DNA of 64,000 nucleotides. It comes from Caballeronia hypogeia. Lineage in GTDB: Bacteria > Pseudomonadota > Gammaproteobacteria > Burkholderiales > Burkholderiaceae. The position numbers were made by a program, and so were the translations under genes. Numbering within the stretch: position 1 is the stretch's first letter; the number at the start of each line of letters is the position of its first letter. The stretch covers positions 62,001 to 126,000 of the forward strand of contig NZ_FCOA02000004.1 in NCBI RefSeq assembly GCF_001544875.2, in the 5' to 3' direction. This document shows positions 26,619-37,344 of this stretch, piece after piece. The notes below the pieces were generated by a model. The model made no database searches. It was not told the origin of the DNA and saw only the letters and a list, made by a program, of their open reading frames with translations.

Positions 26619-27968
26619 ATGAATATCGGTAAAACCATCGACATCAAGGGCTTCATCGACGAACGCCCGATTTCCGCCTACCAGTGGCTGCTGGTGGCGC
26701 TGTGCTTTCTGATCGTGATGGCCGATGGCATGGACGTGGCCATCATGGGCTTCGTCGCGCCTTCGATCATCGCGGACTGGCATATCTCGCGGCCCGCGTT
26801 CGGCCTCGTGATGAGCGCGGCGCCAATCGGACTCGTGATCGGCGCGCTGGCCGCCGGACCGGCATCGGATCGCATCGGGCGCAAGTGGGTCTTGATCACC
26901 TCGGTGTTTCTCTTCGGCGTCTTCACGATCGCGACCGCATTCACGAATTCGCCTTCCAGCATGGCGATCTTGCGTGTTCTGACAGGCATCGGCCTCGGCG
27001 CGGCGATGCCCAACACCACGACGCTGCTCTCCGAGTACGCACCGCAACGCAAGCGCGCGCTGCTCATCACGATCATGTTCACGGGCTTCAATCTCGGCTC
27101 GGCGTTGATCGGCTTCGTCGCGGGCTGGCTGATTCCCGCGCACGGCTGGCGCGCGGTGCTGATCTTCGGCGGCGCGCTGCCGCTCGTGCTGATTCCGCTG
27201 CAAGTCTGGCTGCTGCCCGAATCGGCGCGTCTGCTCGCGGTGCGCGGCGCGACTTCGCAGCGCATCGGCCAAGTGCTGGGCCGCGTGTGCGGCGCGCGCT
27301 TCGACGGCACGGAAACCTTCGTGTCGAACGAGCCGCCGCTGCCCACCAAGAAGCCGATCGGCGTGTTGTTCTCGCAGGGTTACAGCCTGATGACGGCGGC
27401 GCTGTGGGTCACGTATTTCATGGGCCTGCTCGTGATCTATCTGCTGACCGGCTGGCTGCCGACGCTGATGAAGGACGCGGGCCTCACCGTTTCCGCGGCC
27501 GCCAACGTCACCGCGATGTTCCAGATCGGCGGCACGATCGGCGCGATCATCGTCGGCTGGATCATGGACCGTGCGCGTCCGGCGCCGGTCATCAGCGCGG
27601 CGTATCTCGGCGGCGCGGTGTGCGTGCTCGGGCTCGCGTGGATCGGCGCGTTGTCGTCGTCGCTGGCGGTGCTCGTGTTCGCGGCGGGCTTCTGCATGAG
27701 CGGCGCGCAAACGGGTCTCAACGCATTCGCACCGGGCCGCTATCCGACCGTTGCACGCGCCACCGGCGTGAGCTGGATGCTCGGCATGGGCCGCTTCGGC
27801 AGCATTTTCGGTTCGGCGTTCGGCGGCGCGTTGCTCGGCCTCGGCTGGGAGTTCGGCGCGATCCTCGCGATGCTCGCCGTGCCCGCGACGCTCGCCGCCA
27901 TTTCGATTCTCGTCGCGCAGCGCACGCGCCTGGACGAAGCGCCCGCGCAGACGAACGCAGCACACTAA
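26619..27968 (+). CDS. galT: MFS aromatic acid transporter (AAHS family, gallate uptake)
   Basis: 449 aa, 12 predicted membrane segments. MFS signature between TM2 and TM3 (GPASDRIGRKWVLITSV), N-terminal VMADGMDVAIMGFVAPSIIA typical of the aromatic acid:H+ symporter family (PcaK/GalT). The acidic DGMD in TM1 is the known functional motif of the family. It lies 27 bp after galA and 16 bp before the hydratase, so the substrate is very probably gallate (inferred from the operon). Confidence 0.88.
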   Translation: MNIGKTIDIKGFIDERPISAYQWLLVALCFLIVMADGMDVAIMGFVAPSIIADWHISRPAFGLVMSAAPIGLVIGALAAGPASDRIGRKWVLITSVFLFGVFTIATAFTNSPSSMAILRVLTGIGLGAAMPNTTTLLSEYAPQRKRALLITIMFTGFNLGSALIGFVAGWLIPAHGWRAVLIFGGALPLVLIPLQVWLLPESARLLAVRGATSQRIGQVLGRVCGARFDGTETFVSNEPPLPTKKPIGVLFSQGYSLMTAALWVTYFMGLLVIYLLTGWLPTLMKDAGLTVSAAANVTAMFQIGGTIGAIIVGWIMDRARPAPVISAAYLGGAVCVLGLAWIGALSSSLAVLVFAAGFCMSGAQTGLNAFAPGRYPTVARATGVSWMLGMGRFGSIFGSAFGGALLGLGWEFGAILAMLAVPATLAAISILVAQRTRLDEAPAQTNAAH

Positions 27969-27984
27969 GTTTCTGGAGCAAGGC

Positions 27985-29010
27985 ATGATCATCGACATTC
28001 ACGGCCACTACACGACCGCGCCAAAAGCGCTCGAGGCGTGGCGCAACCGGCAGATCGCCGGCATCACGAATCCTTCGGAGATGCCGGCCGTATCGGAATT
28101 GCATATCAGCGACGACGACCTGCGCGAATCGATCGAAAGCAATCAGCTTCGTTTGATGCGCGAGCGCGGCCTCGATCTCACCGTGTTCAGCCCGCGCGCG
28201 AGCTTCATGGCGCATCACATCGGCGGCTTCGAGGTGTCGAGCACGTGGGCCGCGATCTGCAACGAGCTGTGCTATCGCGTGAGCCAGTTGTTCCCGGACA
28301 GCTTCGTACCGGCGGCGATGCTGCCGCAGAGCCCGGGCGTGGATGTATCGAGCTGCATTCCCGAGCTCGTGAAGTGCGTCGAGCAATACGGCAATGTCGC
28401 GATCAACCTGAATCCCGATCCTTCGGGCGGACACTGGACGAGCCCGTCGCTCTCCGACCGCTACTGGTATCCGATCTACGAGAAGATGGTCGAGTACGAC
28501 ATCCCCGCGATGATCCACGTGAGCACGAGCTGCAACGCGTGCTTCCACACGACCGGCGCGCATTATCTGAACGCGGATACGACCGCGTTCATGCAGTGCC
28601 TCACGTCGGATCTGTTCACGGATTTCCCCACGCTCAAGTTCGTGATTCCGCACGGCGGCGGCGCGGTGCCGTATCACTGGGGACGTTTCCGCGGCCTTGC
28701 GCAAGAGCTGAAAAAGCCTTTACTGAAGGATCATTTGCTGAACAACGTGTTCTTCGATACCTGCGTGTATCACCAGCCGGGCATCGACCTGCTGACGCGC
28801 GTGATTCCTGTCGACAACATTCTGTTCGCGAGCGAAATGATCGGCGCGGTGCGCGGCATCGACCCTGAATCGGGCCACTATTTCGACGATACGAAGCGCT
28901 ATGTCGAGGCCGCGCAGATCGAGCCCGAAGCGCGCTACAAGATTTACGAAGGCAACGCGCGCCGCGTGTATCCTCGCCTGGATGCGGCGCTCAAAGCGAA
29001 GGGACGTTGA
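27985..29010 (+). CDS. ligJ: 4-oxalomesaconate hydratase (LigJ-type amidohydrolase)
   Basis: 341 aa, the length of Sphingobium LigJ. Metal-binding [17 protein letters not shown] (HxH) starts the amidohydrolase-2 barrel, then [31 protein letters not shown] and [11 protein letters not shown]. It hydrates 4-oxalomesaconate to 4-carboxy-4-hydroxy-2-oxoadipate in gallate and protocatechuate 4,5-cleavage. Pseudomonas putida uses an unrelated protein (GalB) for this step, so this operon combines a GalA-type dioxygenase with the LigJ solution. The stop is 2 bp before the aldolase ATG. Confidence 0.9.
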   Translation: MIIDIHGHYTTAPKALEAWRNRQIAGITNPSEMPAVSELHISDDDLRESIESNQLRLMRERGLDLTVFSPRASFMAHHIGGFEVSSTWAAICNELCYRVSQLFPDSFVPAAMLPQSPGVDVSSCIPELVKCVEQYGNVAINLNPDPSGGHWTSPSLSDRYWYPIYEKMVEYDIPAMIHVSTSCNACFHTTGAHYLNADTTAFMQCLTSDLFTDFPTLKFVIPHGGGAVPYHWGRFRGLAQELKKPLLKDHLLNNVFFDTCVYHQPGIDLLTRVIPVDNILFASEMIGAVRGIDPESGHYFDDTKRYVEAAQIEPEARYKIYEGNARRVYPRLDAALKAKGR

Positions 29011-29012
29011 AC

Positions 29013-29696
29013 ATGTACGAACTCGGAGTGGTATATCGCAACATCGATCGCGCGAACGCCGATGTCGCCGCGAAACTCGGCGCGCTTGGCTCCGCCACGG
29101 TGCATGAAGCCATGGGCCGCGTCGGCCTGATGAAGACCTACATGCGGCCGATCTACGCCGGCGCGCAAACGGGCGGCGCGGCAGTCACGGTGCTGCTGCA
29201 ACCCGGCGACAACTGGATGCTGCACGTCGCGGCCGAGCAGATTCAGCCGGGCGATATCGTCGTGGCCGCCTGCACGACCGACAACACCGACGGCTTCTTC
29301 GGCGACCTGCTCGCGACGAGCTTCAAGGCGCGCGGCGCGCGTGCGCTCATCATCGACGGCGGCGTGCGCGACGTGCGCGTGCTCACCGAGATGAATTTCC
29401 CCGTCTGGAGCCGCGCCGTTTCCGCGAAAGGCACGGTGAAAGCGACGCTCGGTTCGGTCAACATTCCCGTCGTGTGCGCGGGCGCGATGGTCACGCCCGG
29501 CGACGTGATCGTGGCTGACGACGACGGCGTCGTGGTCGTGCCGTCGGCATCCGCGCAACAGGTGCTCGACAAGGCCACCGCGCGCGAGGCGTTCGAAGAG
29601 GAGAAGCGCGCGAAGCTGGCGAGCGGCGTGCTCGGCCTCGACATGTACAAGATGCGCGAGCCGCTGGAAAAAGCGGGGCTGCGCTATATCGATTGA
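29013..29696 (+). CDS. galC: 4-carboxy-4-hydroxy-2-oxoadipate aldolase/oxaloacetate decarboxylase (LigK/GalC)
   Basis: 227 aa from ATG 29013. RraA-like fold of class II pyruvate aldolases: [62 protein letters not shown], then [10 protein letters not shown] with the substrate-binding Arg and metal Asp. It splits 4-carboxy-4-hydroxy-2-oxoadipate into pyruvate and oxaloacetate, the last step of the pathway. Its TGA overlaps the next ATG. Confidence 0.93.
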   Translation: MYELGVVYRNIDRANADVAAKLGALGSATVHEAMGRVGLMKTYMRPIYAGAQTGGAAVTVLLQPGDNWMLHVAAEQIQPGDIVVAACTTDNTDGFFGDLLATSFKARGARALIIDGGVRDVRVLTEMNFPVWSRAVSAKGTVKATLGSVNIPVVCAGAMVTPGDVIVADDDGVVVVPSASAQQVLDKATAREAFEEEKRAKLASGVLGLDMYKMREPLEKAGLRYID

Positions 29697-30403
29697 TGCA
29701 TATGAGCACGACCATCATTTCGTCGATGGCGACGCGCAACTTGCTGAACGATCTCGCGCGCGTGTTCGAGGCGAAATCGGATCGGCGCGTCGCGGTCGAA
29801 TCGGTGGGCGGCGTCGCGGCGTTGAAGCGTATCGAGGAAGGCGAGGCGTTCGACATCGTCGTGCTCGCATCGAATGCGATCGACAAGCTCGCGGCGTCGG
29901 GTCATGTCGATGCCACGAGCCGCGTACGCATCGCGCGTTCGGGCGTGGCGCTGGCGGTCGCGGCGGGCGCGCCGCGTCCGCGCATCGACGATGAAGCCGC
30001 CGTGCGCGAAGCCGTGCTGGCCGCGCGCAGTATCGGCTATTCCACGGGGCCTAGCGGCGTGTATCTCACGCGTCTGTTCGAACGCTGGGGAATCGCTGAG
30101 CGCATTGCGTCGCGTATCGTGCAGGCGCCGCCGGGCGTCGCGGTGGGCGCGTTGATCGCGCAAGGCGAAGTGGAACTGGGGTTTCAGCAGTTGAGCGAGA
30201 TGATCGGCGTCGGGGGTATCGACGTGCTCGGCATGTTGCCGCCGATGATTCAGACGCTCACGGTTTTCGAAGGAGCCATCTGCGCGAAATGCACGAATTG
30301 CGTGAACGCGCGCACAACCGATGCGCGCGCGTTCCTCGACTTTCTCTGCTCACCCGATGCCGATGCCGTCAAGGCGCATCACGGCATGGAGCCCGTTCGA
30401 TGA
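29696..30403 (+). CDS. Leaderless ModA-like periplasmic-binding-fold protein
   Basis: 235 aa from ATG 29696, overlapping the galC stop (TGATG). ATG 29702 is a close alternative. The whole protein is a PBP-II domain of the molybdate-binding type: it begins directly with strand 1 (TTIISSMATRNLLNDLARVF), then GGVAALKRIEEGEAFDIVVL, SIGYSTGPSGVYLTRLFERW and IAQGEVELGFQQLSEMIG. There is no signal peptide, and no ABC permease or ATPase nearby. As last gene of the gal operon it may sense or bind a pathway intermediate in the cytosol. It stands where a tautomerase gene would be expected. Function unknown. Confidence 0.8.
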   Translation: MHMSTTIISSMATRNLLNDLARVFEAKSDRRVAVESVGGVAALKRIEEGEAFDIVVLASNAIDKLAASGHVDATSRVRIARSGVALAVAAGAPRPRIDDEAAVREAVLAARSIGYSTGPSGVYLTRLFERWGIAERIASRIVQAPPGVAVGALIAQGEVELGFQQLSEMIGVGGIDVLGMLPPMIQTLTVFEGAICAKCTNCVNARTTDARAFLDFLCSPDADAVKAHHGMEPVR

Positions 30404-30439
30404 CTGCGTAATCGGGCGAGCATCGATATCACATAGACA

Positions 30440-31540
30440 TCACTCGGCCACGGCGTAACGTTCGAGCCAGTGCGCGTACGGTGCGGGCAGCGCCCACGAC
30501 GGCCGCTCCACCTTCAACTGCTTCGCCGCGTGATACGGCCAGTGCGGATTCGAAAGATGCGCGCGACCGATCATCACGAGATCGAGTTGTCCCGACTCGA
30601 CGGCGCGTTCCGCGTTGGGCGGCGAATCGAATCCCCACGCCGATGCGACCGGAACCCCCGCTTCACGACGCACGCGCTCCGCGATCGGGCCGAGAAACGC
30701 CGGGCCCCACGGAATGCGCACATCGGGCGTGGAAAAGCCGACGCTCACGCTCATCAGATCGAGTCCGCGGCGACGCAGCGTCTTCGTCAGTTCGATGGAT
30801 TCCTTCAGCGTGACTTCATCGCGGCCATCGTATTCGATGACGCCGAAGCGCGCCGTCAGTGGCAGATTCTCCGGCCACACTTCACGTACCGCATCGAACG
30901 TTTCGACGAGGAAGCGGCTGCGGCCCGCGAGATCGCCGCCGTACTGATCGTCGCGCTGGTTCGCCTCGACCGAGAAGAAGCTTTGCGCGAGGTAGCCGTG
31001 CGCAAAGTGCAATTCCAGCCATTCGAAACCCGCTTCGTGCGCGCGTCGTGCGGCGGCGGCGAAGTCCGCCTTCACGCGTTCGATGTCGTCGAGCGTCATC
31101 GCGTCGGGCACTTTCGGCAAACCGCCGCCGAACGCGATGGCCGAAGGCGCGAGCGTGTCCCAGCCGCGCGCATCGTCGGGGGCGATGTGATCGTCGCCTT
31201 CCCACGGGCGGTTCGCGCTCGCCTTGCGGCCAGCATGCGCGATCTGAATGCCCGGCACCGCGCCCGCCGCCTTGATCGCCTGCGCGACCTTTCGCATGCC
31301 CTCGATATGCGCGTCGTCCCAGAGTCCGGTGCAGCCCGGCGTGATGCGGCCTTCCGGCGACACGCCCGTCGCCTCGACGATCACGAGGCCCGCGCCGCCG
31401 CGCGCGAGGCTCGCGTAATGACTGACGTGCCAGTCGTTGATGAAGCCATCTGTGGCGCTGTACTGGCACATCGGCGGAATGGCGATGCGGTTGCGCAGCG
31501 TGACGTCCTTGAGCTTGAACGGAGTGAAGAGTGCAGACAT
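30440..31540 (-). CDS. NADH:flavin oxidoreductase, Old Yellow Enzyme family (YqjM/XenA-like)
   Basis: 366 aa FMN TIM-barrel. KLKDVTLRNRIAIPPMCQYSA carries the thermophilic-like OYE Cys (PPMCQYS). Further: LVIVEATGVSPEGR, GIQIAHAGRKAS, LHFAHGYLAQSFFS (substrate-binding His pair) and MIGRAHLSNPHW. It reduces activated C=C bonds or nitro compounds using NAD(P)H. It is divergent from the LysR at 31634, which probably controls it through the palindrome at 31610-31624. Confidence 0.92.
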   Translation of the reverse strand: MSALFTPFKLKDVTLRNRIAIPPMCQYSATDGFINDWHVSHYASLARGGAGLVIVEATGVSPEGRITPGCTGLWDDAHIEGMRKVAQAIKAAGAVPGIQIAHAGRKASANRPWEGDDHIAPDDARGWDTLAPSAIAFGGGLPKVPDAMTLDDIERVKADFAAAARRAHEAGFEWLELHFAHGYLAQSFFSVEANQRDDQYGGDLAGRSRFLVETFDAVREVWPENLPLTARFGVIEYDGRDEVTLKESIELTKTLRRRGLDLMSVSVGFSTPDVRIPWGPAFLGPIAERVRREAGVPVASAWGFDSPPNAERAVESGQLDLVMIGRAHLSNPHWPYHAAKQLKVERPSWALPAPYAHWLERYAVAE

Positions 31541-31609
31541 CTGAGGTTCTCTGGTGCGAAAGAGACGTCAGATTAACCGTTCAATGCCATAATGAAAACT
31601 ATCCGCAGA

Positions 31610-31624
31610 TTATCGATTCGATAA
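31610..31624. promoter_or_regulatory. Perfect 15-bp LysR palindrome (OYE/LysR promoter)
   Basis: TTATCGA-T-TCGATAA, a perfect 7-bp inverted repeat around one base, containing T-N11-A. It ends 9 bp before the LysR ATG and lies 70 bp from the OYE start, as expected for autorepression plus activation of the divergent gene. Confidence 0.65.
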
Positions 31625-31633
31625 AATTTTGTG

Positions 31634-32557
31634 ATGCTCAATCCAACCTGGCTGCGCACTTTCCTCGCGCTCGTCGAACTCGGCAACTTCACGCGCGCGG
31701 CTGAACGGCTCGACCTGACGCAGGCTGCGGTGAGCCAGCATCTCCGTCATCTCGAAGACGAGCTCGGCCTGCTCGTGATCCGCCGTCCGCGCGGCATCGA
31801 ACTCACGCCGGCGGGCCGCGCGCTGATCGACTATTGCGAAGAGATGGAGCTGGCCGGCAAGCGGCTCGCGTCGCGCCTCTCCGACAGCGAGGACGAAGCG
31901 GGCGAGATCGGTCTCATCACGCCGGGCAGCATCGGGCTGGTGCTGTTTCCGCTGCTGCTCGACCTGCAGCAGCAGCGTCCCGAATGGAAGATGCGGCATC
32001 GCTTCGCGCCGGATTCCGAAGTGATCGAAGCGGTGCTGGAGAGCCGCTACGATCTCGGCATCGTCGCATTGAAGCCGGACGATCCGCGTCTTGCCGCGAG
32101 CAAGTTCATCGAGGAGCCGCTCGAACTCGTCGTGCCCGCGAATGCGGACGTGCACGACTGGAGCGATCTGGAACGGCTCGGCTTCATCGACTATCCCGAG
32201 GCGCACATGACGGCCAGTCGTCTTTTGAGCCGGCGCTTTCCGGGCAATCCGGGCGTGGGCAGCCTGCGTCGTCAGGGCTTCAGCAACCAGATCAGCCTGA
32301 TTCCGGAGTTCGTCGCGCGCGGGTTCGGATTCACGGTGATACCGCGTTATGCGCGCATCGCGTTCGGCCGCGCGGACGCGATCGGCGTAGTGGAGTGCGG
32401 CGCACCGGTGATCGATACGCTGTGGCTCATTCGCCGCGCCGAATGGCCGCTGCCCGCGCGTTGCGCGCGAACGGTCGAGTATTTGCGCGAGCGTGTGGGC
32501 GCGCCCGCGACGCAAGACGGTGCGCGCAAGAAGCGCCCAGCGAAGCCAAAACGCTAA
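31634..32557 (+). CDS. LysR-type transcriptional regulator (divergent from OYE)
   Basis: 307 aa from ATG 31634 (GTG 31631 is also in frame). Winged helix WLRTFLALVELGNFTRAAER then LDLTQAAVSQHLRHLEDELG; effector domain from about residue 95 (GEIGLITPGSIGLVLFPLLL). C-terminal basic tail (KKRPAKPKR). Likely regulator of the flavin reductase. It could also serve the gallate operon, whose own regulator is missing, but nothing in the sequence links them. Confidence 0.9.
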   Translation: MLNPTWLRTFLALVELGNFTRAAERLDLTQAAVSQHLRHLEDELGLLVIRRPRGIELTPAGRALIDYCEEMELAGKRLASRLSDSEDEAGEIGLITPGSIGLVLFPLLLDLQQQRPEWKMRHRFAPDSEVIEAVLESRYDLGIVALKPDDPRLAASKFIEEPLELVVPANADVHDWSDLERLGFIDYPEAHMTASRLLSRRFPGNPGVGSLRRQGFSNQISLIPEFVARGFGFTVIPRYARIAFGRADAIGVVECGAPVIDTLWLIRRAEWPLPARCARTVEYLRERVGAPATQDGARKKRPAKPKR

Positions 32558-32570
32558 CGGCATGAACGAA

Positions 32571-32603
32571 AACGGCTCGCGTCCCGAAGGACCGCGAGCC
32601 GTT
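32571..32603 (-). terminator. Terminator of the chemoreceptor gene (minus strand)
   Basis: Read on the minus strand: a long GC-rich stem with a TTCG tetraloop (arms 32571-32581 and 32593-32603, continued inward by GTCC/GGAC with one bulged G), followed by TTTTCG. It lies 23 bp after the chemoreceptor stop. Also convergent with the LysR gene. Confidence 0.75.
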
Positions 32604-32626
32604 CATACGCCGGGAAGAAAAGCGCG

Positions 32627-34183
<1,557 letters not shown>

Positions 34184-34404
34184 AGGTCTCTCAATGTGGC
34201 TGCATCGCTGGGGCGCGAGGGACGATGTTTCGCCTGCCGCGCGACCGATGGATTCATCGGCTGGCCTGTATAACGACAGCCGCGCCGTGGCCTTTAGGAA
34301 AGGATCAGAACGCGATACAACGTTTGCGATTCGCGGCGAGCCATCATTTCAGATGACTTACGGCCTGAAAACCGTCCTACACTTCATGCGGAATCCCTCC
34401 TGAG

Positions 34405-35415
34405 ATGCGCCGCATGCCCGCCGACACGCCGCAGCCATTTCGACTCGCCCGCGAGATCAAGGTCTGGCCGCTGCTGCGCGCGGCCCTCGCGCTGGCGCCG
34501 TTCGTCGTGCTCGCGCTCGCCACCGGCGAGGCCATCTGGATGAAGGCTTCGCTGCTCGCGATCGCCACGACGATCGCGGAGGACAAACTGGCCCTGCGGC
34601 CAGCGGGCGTCATCGCGCACGGGCTCGCGATCATTGCCGGAACCTGGCTGCTGCTGCTCGCGGAGCGCGTTCCGGCGTTCTTCGTGCTCGCCTGCATGCT
34701 GCTCGCGGCGGGCGTGATTCTGCTTGCGTCGCGCGGCAAGAAGCTGCGCGCGCTCGGCAACTGGACCTTCATCCCGGTGCTGATTCTCGCGAACGAACTG
34801 CACGGCGGCCGCAGCGTCGACGCCTTGCTGCGTGCGGCGCCCGTGTCCCTGCCTTATCTGCTGCTCGCGCTCGTGCCCGCCGCGCTGTCCGCGCATCTGC
34901 GCTCGCGCGGCAAGCCCGCGGCGCGCTGGTCGAATCTCGACGATTTCGGCGCGCGCGCCCCTTTGAGCGAAGATCTCGCGGCGATGCTCGCGGCCGTCGG
35001 CATTGCGGCGGCGATGGTCGTGCACTGGCAGATGGAGCGCCCGCAATGGGTGATCTGGGGCGCGGCCAGCATCGTCACGGGCGCGGTGGATACGGCGCGC
35101 GACAAGCTGAAGAACCGCGGTTTCGGCGTGATCGTGGGCGTGCCGCTAGGCATCGTGCTCGGCCGATACGCCGTACCGCATTCGAGCATGGCCGTCACGC
35201 TCGCGACGCTCGCCGTGTTTCTCACGCTGGTCGCGTTCGAGCGCTATGTCGTCGCGTATTTCTTTCGCTGCGTGTTCGTCGCGCTGGCGATCATGCTGGC
35301 CAATCAGTCCGTCGGCGATGCCTTCGAGCGGCTCACGCACGTGCTCGCGGGCGGCGTGATCGGCTTCGCGTGCGTGCTGGGCGCGCATGCGCTGAAAAGC
35401 CGTCTGTCGCGCTGA
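34405..35415 (+). CDS. FUSC-family inner-membrane protein
   Basis: 336 aa (ATG 34405; ATG 34414 possible). Ten or so hydrophobic helices in two similar halves, with a short basic loop between and ARDKLKNRGFGVIVGVPLGI in the second half, as in FUSC/aromatic acid exporter-like proteins. It lacks the large cytoplasmic domain of AaeB. Probably a transport-related membrane protein; substrate unknown. Its last 112 bp overlap the 3' end of the convergent glycosyltransferase gene (35304-35415). Confidence 0.7.
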   Translation: MRRMPADTPQPFRLAREIKVWPLLRAALALAPFVVLALATGEAIWMKASLLAIATTIAEDKLALRPAGVIAHGLAIIAGTWLLLLAERVPAFFVLACMLLAAGVILLASRGKKLRALGNWTFIPVLILANELHGGRSVDALLRAAPVSLPYLLLALVPAALSAHLRSRGKPAARWSNLDDFGARAPLSEDLAAMLAAVGIAAAMVVHWQMERPQWVIWGAASIVTGAVDTARDKLKNRGFGVIVGVPLGIVLGRYAVPHSSMAVTLATLAVFLTLVAFERYVVAYFFRCVFVALAIMLANQSVGDAFERLTHVLAGGVIGFACVLGAHALKSRLSR

Positions 35416-36356
35416 ACGCGCACCGGTACGAACGCGCGCGCGATCAGCGCGAGGTGATAACAGAGCCGCAGGCTGAGGCCATACCCGTAGGCATCCGGAT
35501 GATCGAGCGCGACGCGCAACGCTGCGCGCGGCGCGTCGTGCTTCGCATGGAGCGAGACGACGATCGGCGCGAGTCTGCGCAATGCCTGTTTGCGCGACGT
35601 TTCGAGCGATGCGTCGAGCGGCAGATTCGACACGTAGGAATAGGCGGTGAGCGCAGCGGCGGATGCGGAAGCGCGCGTGCGCACTGAGATCGACAGGGAC
35701 GTCTTGCGGTAATACGAGACATAGGCGTGCATGTAATACACGTGCGACGCCGCGAGACAAAGCTCGACGCCGAACACCAGATCACAGCACGCGGCGGCGT
35801 CTTCGCGATAGCCTACGCGCTTGACCAGGGCCGCGAGCGCCATCCATCCGTTGTTGGGGAACATCTGCACGAGGCCGGTCCGGCCGGGCAGCGCCTGCAT
35901 GCCTTGCGCATCGTGCGTGCGATGAAACGCGGCGTTCAGGCGCGCACTGCGCTGCACATCGACACGGCCGCTCGCATCGACTTCGTGTTGATCGCCGAAA
36001 GCGACTTCGAGATGCGGATACGTCCGCCACAGCGAGACGAGACGAGCGACGCCGTCGAGCTCAAGGTAGTCGTCGTCGTGGATCAGCATGATGAGCGCGC
36101 CCGTGGCGCGCGCGAACACGCTGGCGACGTTGCGCGCCTGGCCGAGCGGCGCATCGTGACGCACGTAGCGAATGCGCGCATCGTGCGAGTAATGTTCGAC
36201 GATCAGTTGCTGCGTGCGATCGTCGCGCGAATCGTCACCGATCACGATCTCGATGTGCGGATACGTCTGCGCGAGACACGAGTTCAGGCATTCGACGATC
36301 AGCTCCGGGCGATCGCAAGTCGGCAGGCAGATGGAGACCGTCATTGCGCTCGTCAT
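35304..36356 (-). CDS. Family 2 glycosyltransferase
   Basis: 350 aa, GT-A fold. Starts VSICLPTCDRPELIVECLNSCLA, then IEIVIGDDSRDDRT and the metal-binding LIMLIHDDDYLELDG. No membrane helices, so a soluble or peripheral GT2 that transfers a sugar to a glycan or lipid. The final 35 or so residues are antisense to the FUSC gene and are rich in Ser, Thr, Lys and Pro without GT character, so the native C-terminus may have been lost and replaced by read-through. No glycan cluster surrounds it. Start ATG 36356 or 36344. Confidence 0.82.
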   Translation of the reverse strand: MTSAMTVSICLPTCDRPELIVECLNSCLAQTYPHIEIVIGDDSRDDRTQQLIVEHYSHDARIRYVRHDAPLGQARNVASVFARATGALIMLIHDDDYLELDGVARLVSLWRTYPHLEVAFGDQHEVDASGRVDVQRSARLNAAFHRTHDAQGMQALPGRTGLVQMFPNNGWMALAALVKRVGYREDAAACCDLVFGVELCLAASHVYYMHAYVSYYRKTSLSISVRTRASASAAALTAYSYVSNLPLDASLETSRKQALRRLAPIVVSLHAKHDAPRAALRVALDHPDAYGYGLSLRLCYHLALIARAFVPVRVQRDRRLFSACAPSTHAKPITPPASTCVSRSKASPTD

Positions 36357-36489
36357 GTCTTCCTCTCGCTGTGTCCTTGTTCAATGGACGCTTCACATTA
36401 CGAAATATGTCGCGGATGTCAGCAAGTTAGAAGAAAGACGAAAAAAAATAATCGGAAAAAAATGGATAAAAAGGCGGAGATGGATTCGA

Positions 36490-37236
36490 TCAGGCAACAA
36501 GGCGAACGATGCCAAGCGCGATCAGCACGACGCCGATGGCTCGCGTCGTCACAGGGCGTTGCGAGCGCGTGAGCCGCTCGGCGCTGATCGCGAGCGTGAC
36601 GAGCGCCATCGCAGGCAGGTCCATCATGCCGAATACGATCAGCGCGATGGTCGGAGCCATGCAGCAGAGCGCGCAATGCAAGCCGTGATGCACGCCATCG
36701 AGCCACGCGTTGCGCTGCGCCTTCGCGTGGCGGCAGCAAGCGAGCAGGCGCGCGTGCCATGTCGAGCACTGCCATGCGCCTGCCAATAGCACGAGCGTGC
36801 CGCTCGCTACAGGAACGCATCGCGCGATGGCTGGCGCGCGCAGCATGAGTTCGGTGAAGAGCGCGCCGAGCACGAAGATCGCAATGCCGATCGTCGTCCA
36901 TATGAAGGCGTAGCCTGCCGTCATGAGCGCAGCGCCCGGCGCCTGCATGCGATAACGCCAGAGAAACGGCGCGAACGATGGCAGCATCATCGCGGTCATC
37001 ATCGCGATCCACATGCCGAGGAACGACGCCGCCGCGCGCAGCCACGTGCGGCCGCACATCGGTGAGAAGGTCGTGGAGAGCGTCCAGCCGCCGGGCATGG
37101 AGAGCCCGGTCATCGAAGTCGTCGAAGTCATCGACGCGTGCAGCGCACAGGTTGCAAGCACGCTGGCGATGAAAACGATCACGGCAACGATGAAAAATCG
37201 CTCACGCGACAAGGGCGTGACGGTCAGCGCGTTCAT
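36490..37236 (-). CDS. DUF2182 metal-binding-like membrane protein
   Basis: 248 aa from ATG 37236, with AAGGAG nine bases upstream. The open frame extends far upstream antisense to the next gene, but that part is not protein-like. Five to six membrane helices. Met-rich segments MWIAMMTAMMLPSFAPFLWR and the Cys/His cluster HHGLHCALCCMAPTIALIVF are the conserved blocks of DUF2182, described only as predicted metal-binding integral membrane proteins. No partner gene adjacent. Function unknown. Confidence 0.82.
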   Translation of the reverse strand: MNALTVTPLSRERFFIVAVIVFIASVLATCALHASMTSTTSMTGLSMPGGWTLSTTFSPMCGRTWLRAAASFLGMWIAMMTAMMLPSFAPFLWRYRMQAPGAALMTAGYAFIWTTIGIAIFVLGALFTELMLRAPAIARCVPVASGTLVLLAGAWQCSTWHARLLACCRHAKAQRNAWLDGVHHGLHCALCCMAPTIALIVFGMMDLPAMALVTLAISAERLTRSQRPVTTRAIGVVLIALGIVRLVA

Positions 37237-37344
37237 GGTATTGCTCCTTTGCATGCCCGGGGTGAGCCCGGCGCGCGTTCGGTACGGTGTTAGATTAGGC
37301 GCGGACATCGGACGCAAAGGAGTGACAAGTGTGTCGGGATTCGC

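Noticed and set aside
25209..27998. Minus-strand open frame of about 930 codons
   Set aside because: Antisense shadow of galA and galT. Arg/His/Ala-rich composition, no motif, no ribosome site.
31634..32557. Calling this LysR gene galR
   Set aside because: It is 1.2 kb beyond the gallate operon, divergent from an OYE reductase and has its own palindrome there. Nothing ties it to galA beyond proximity.
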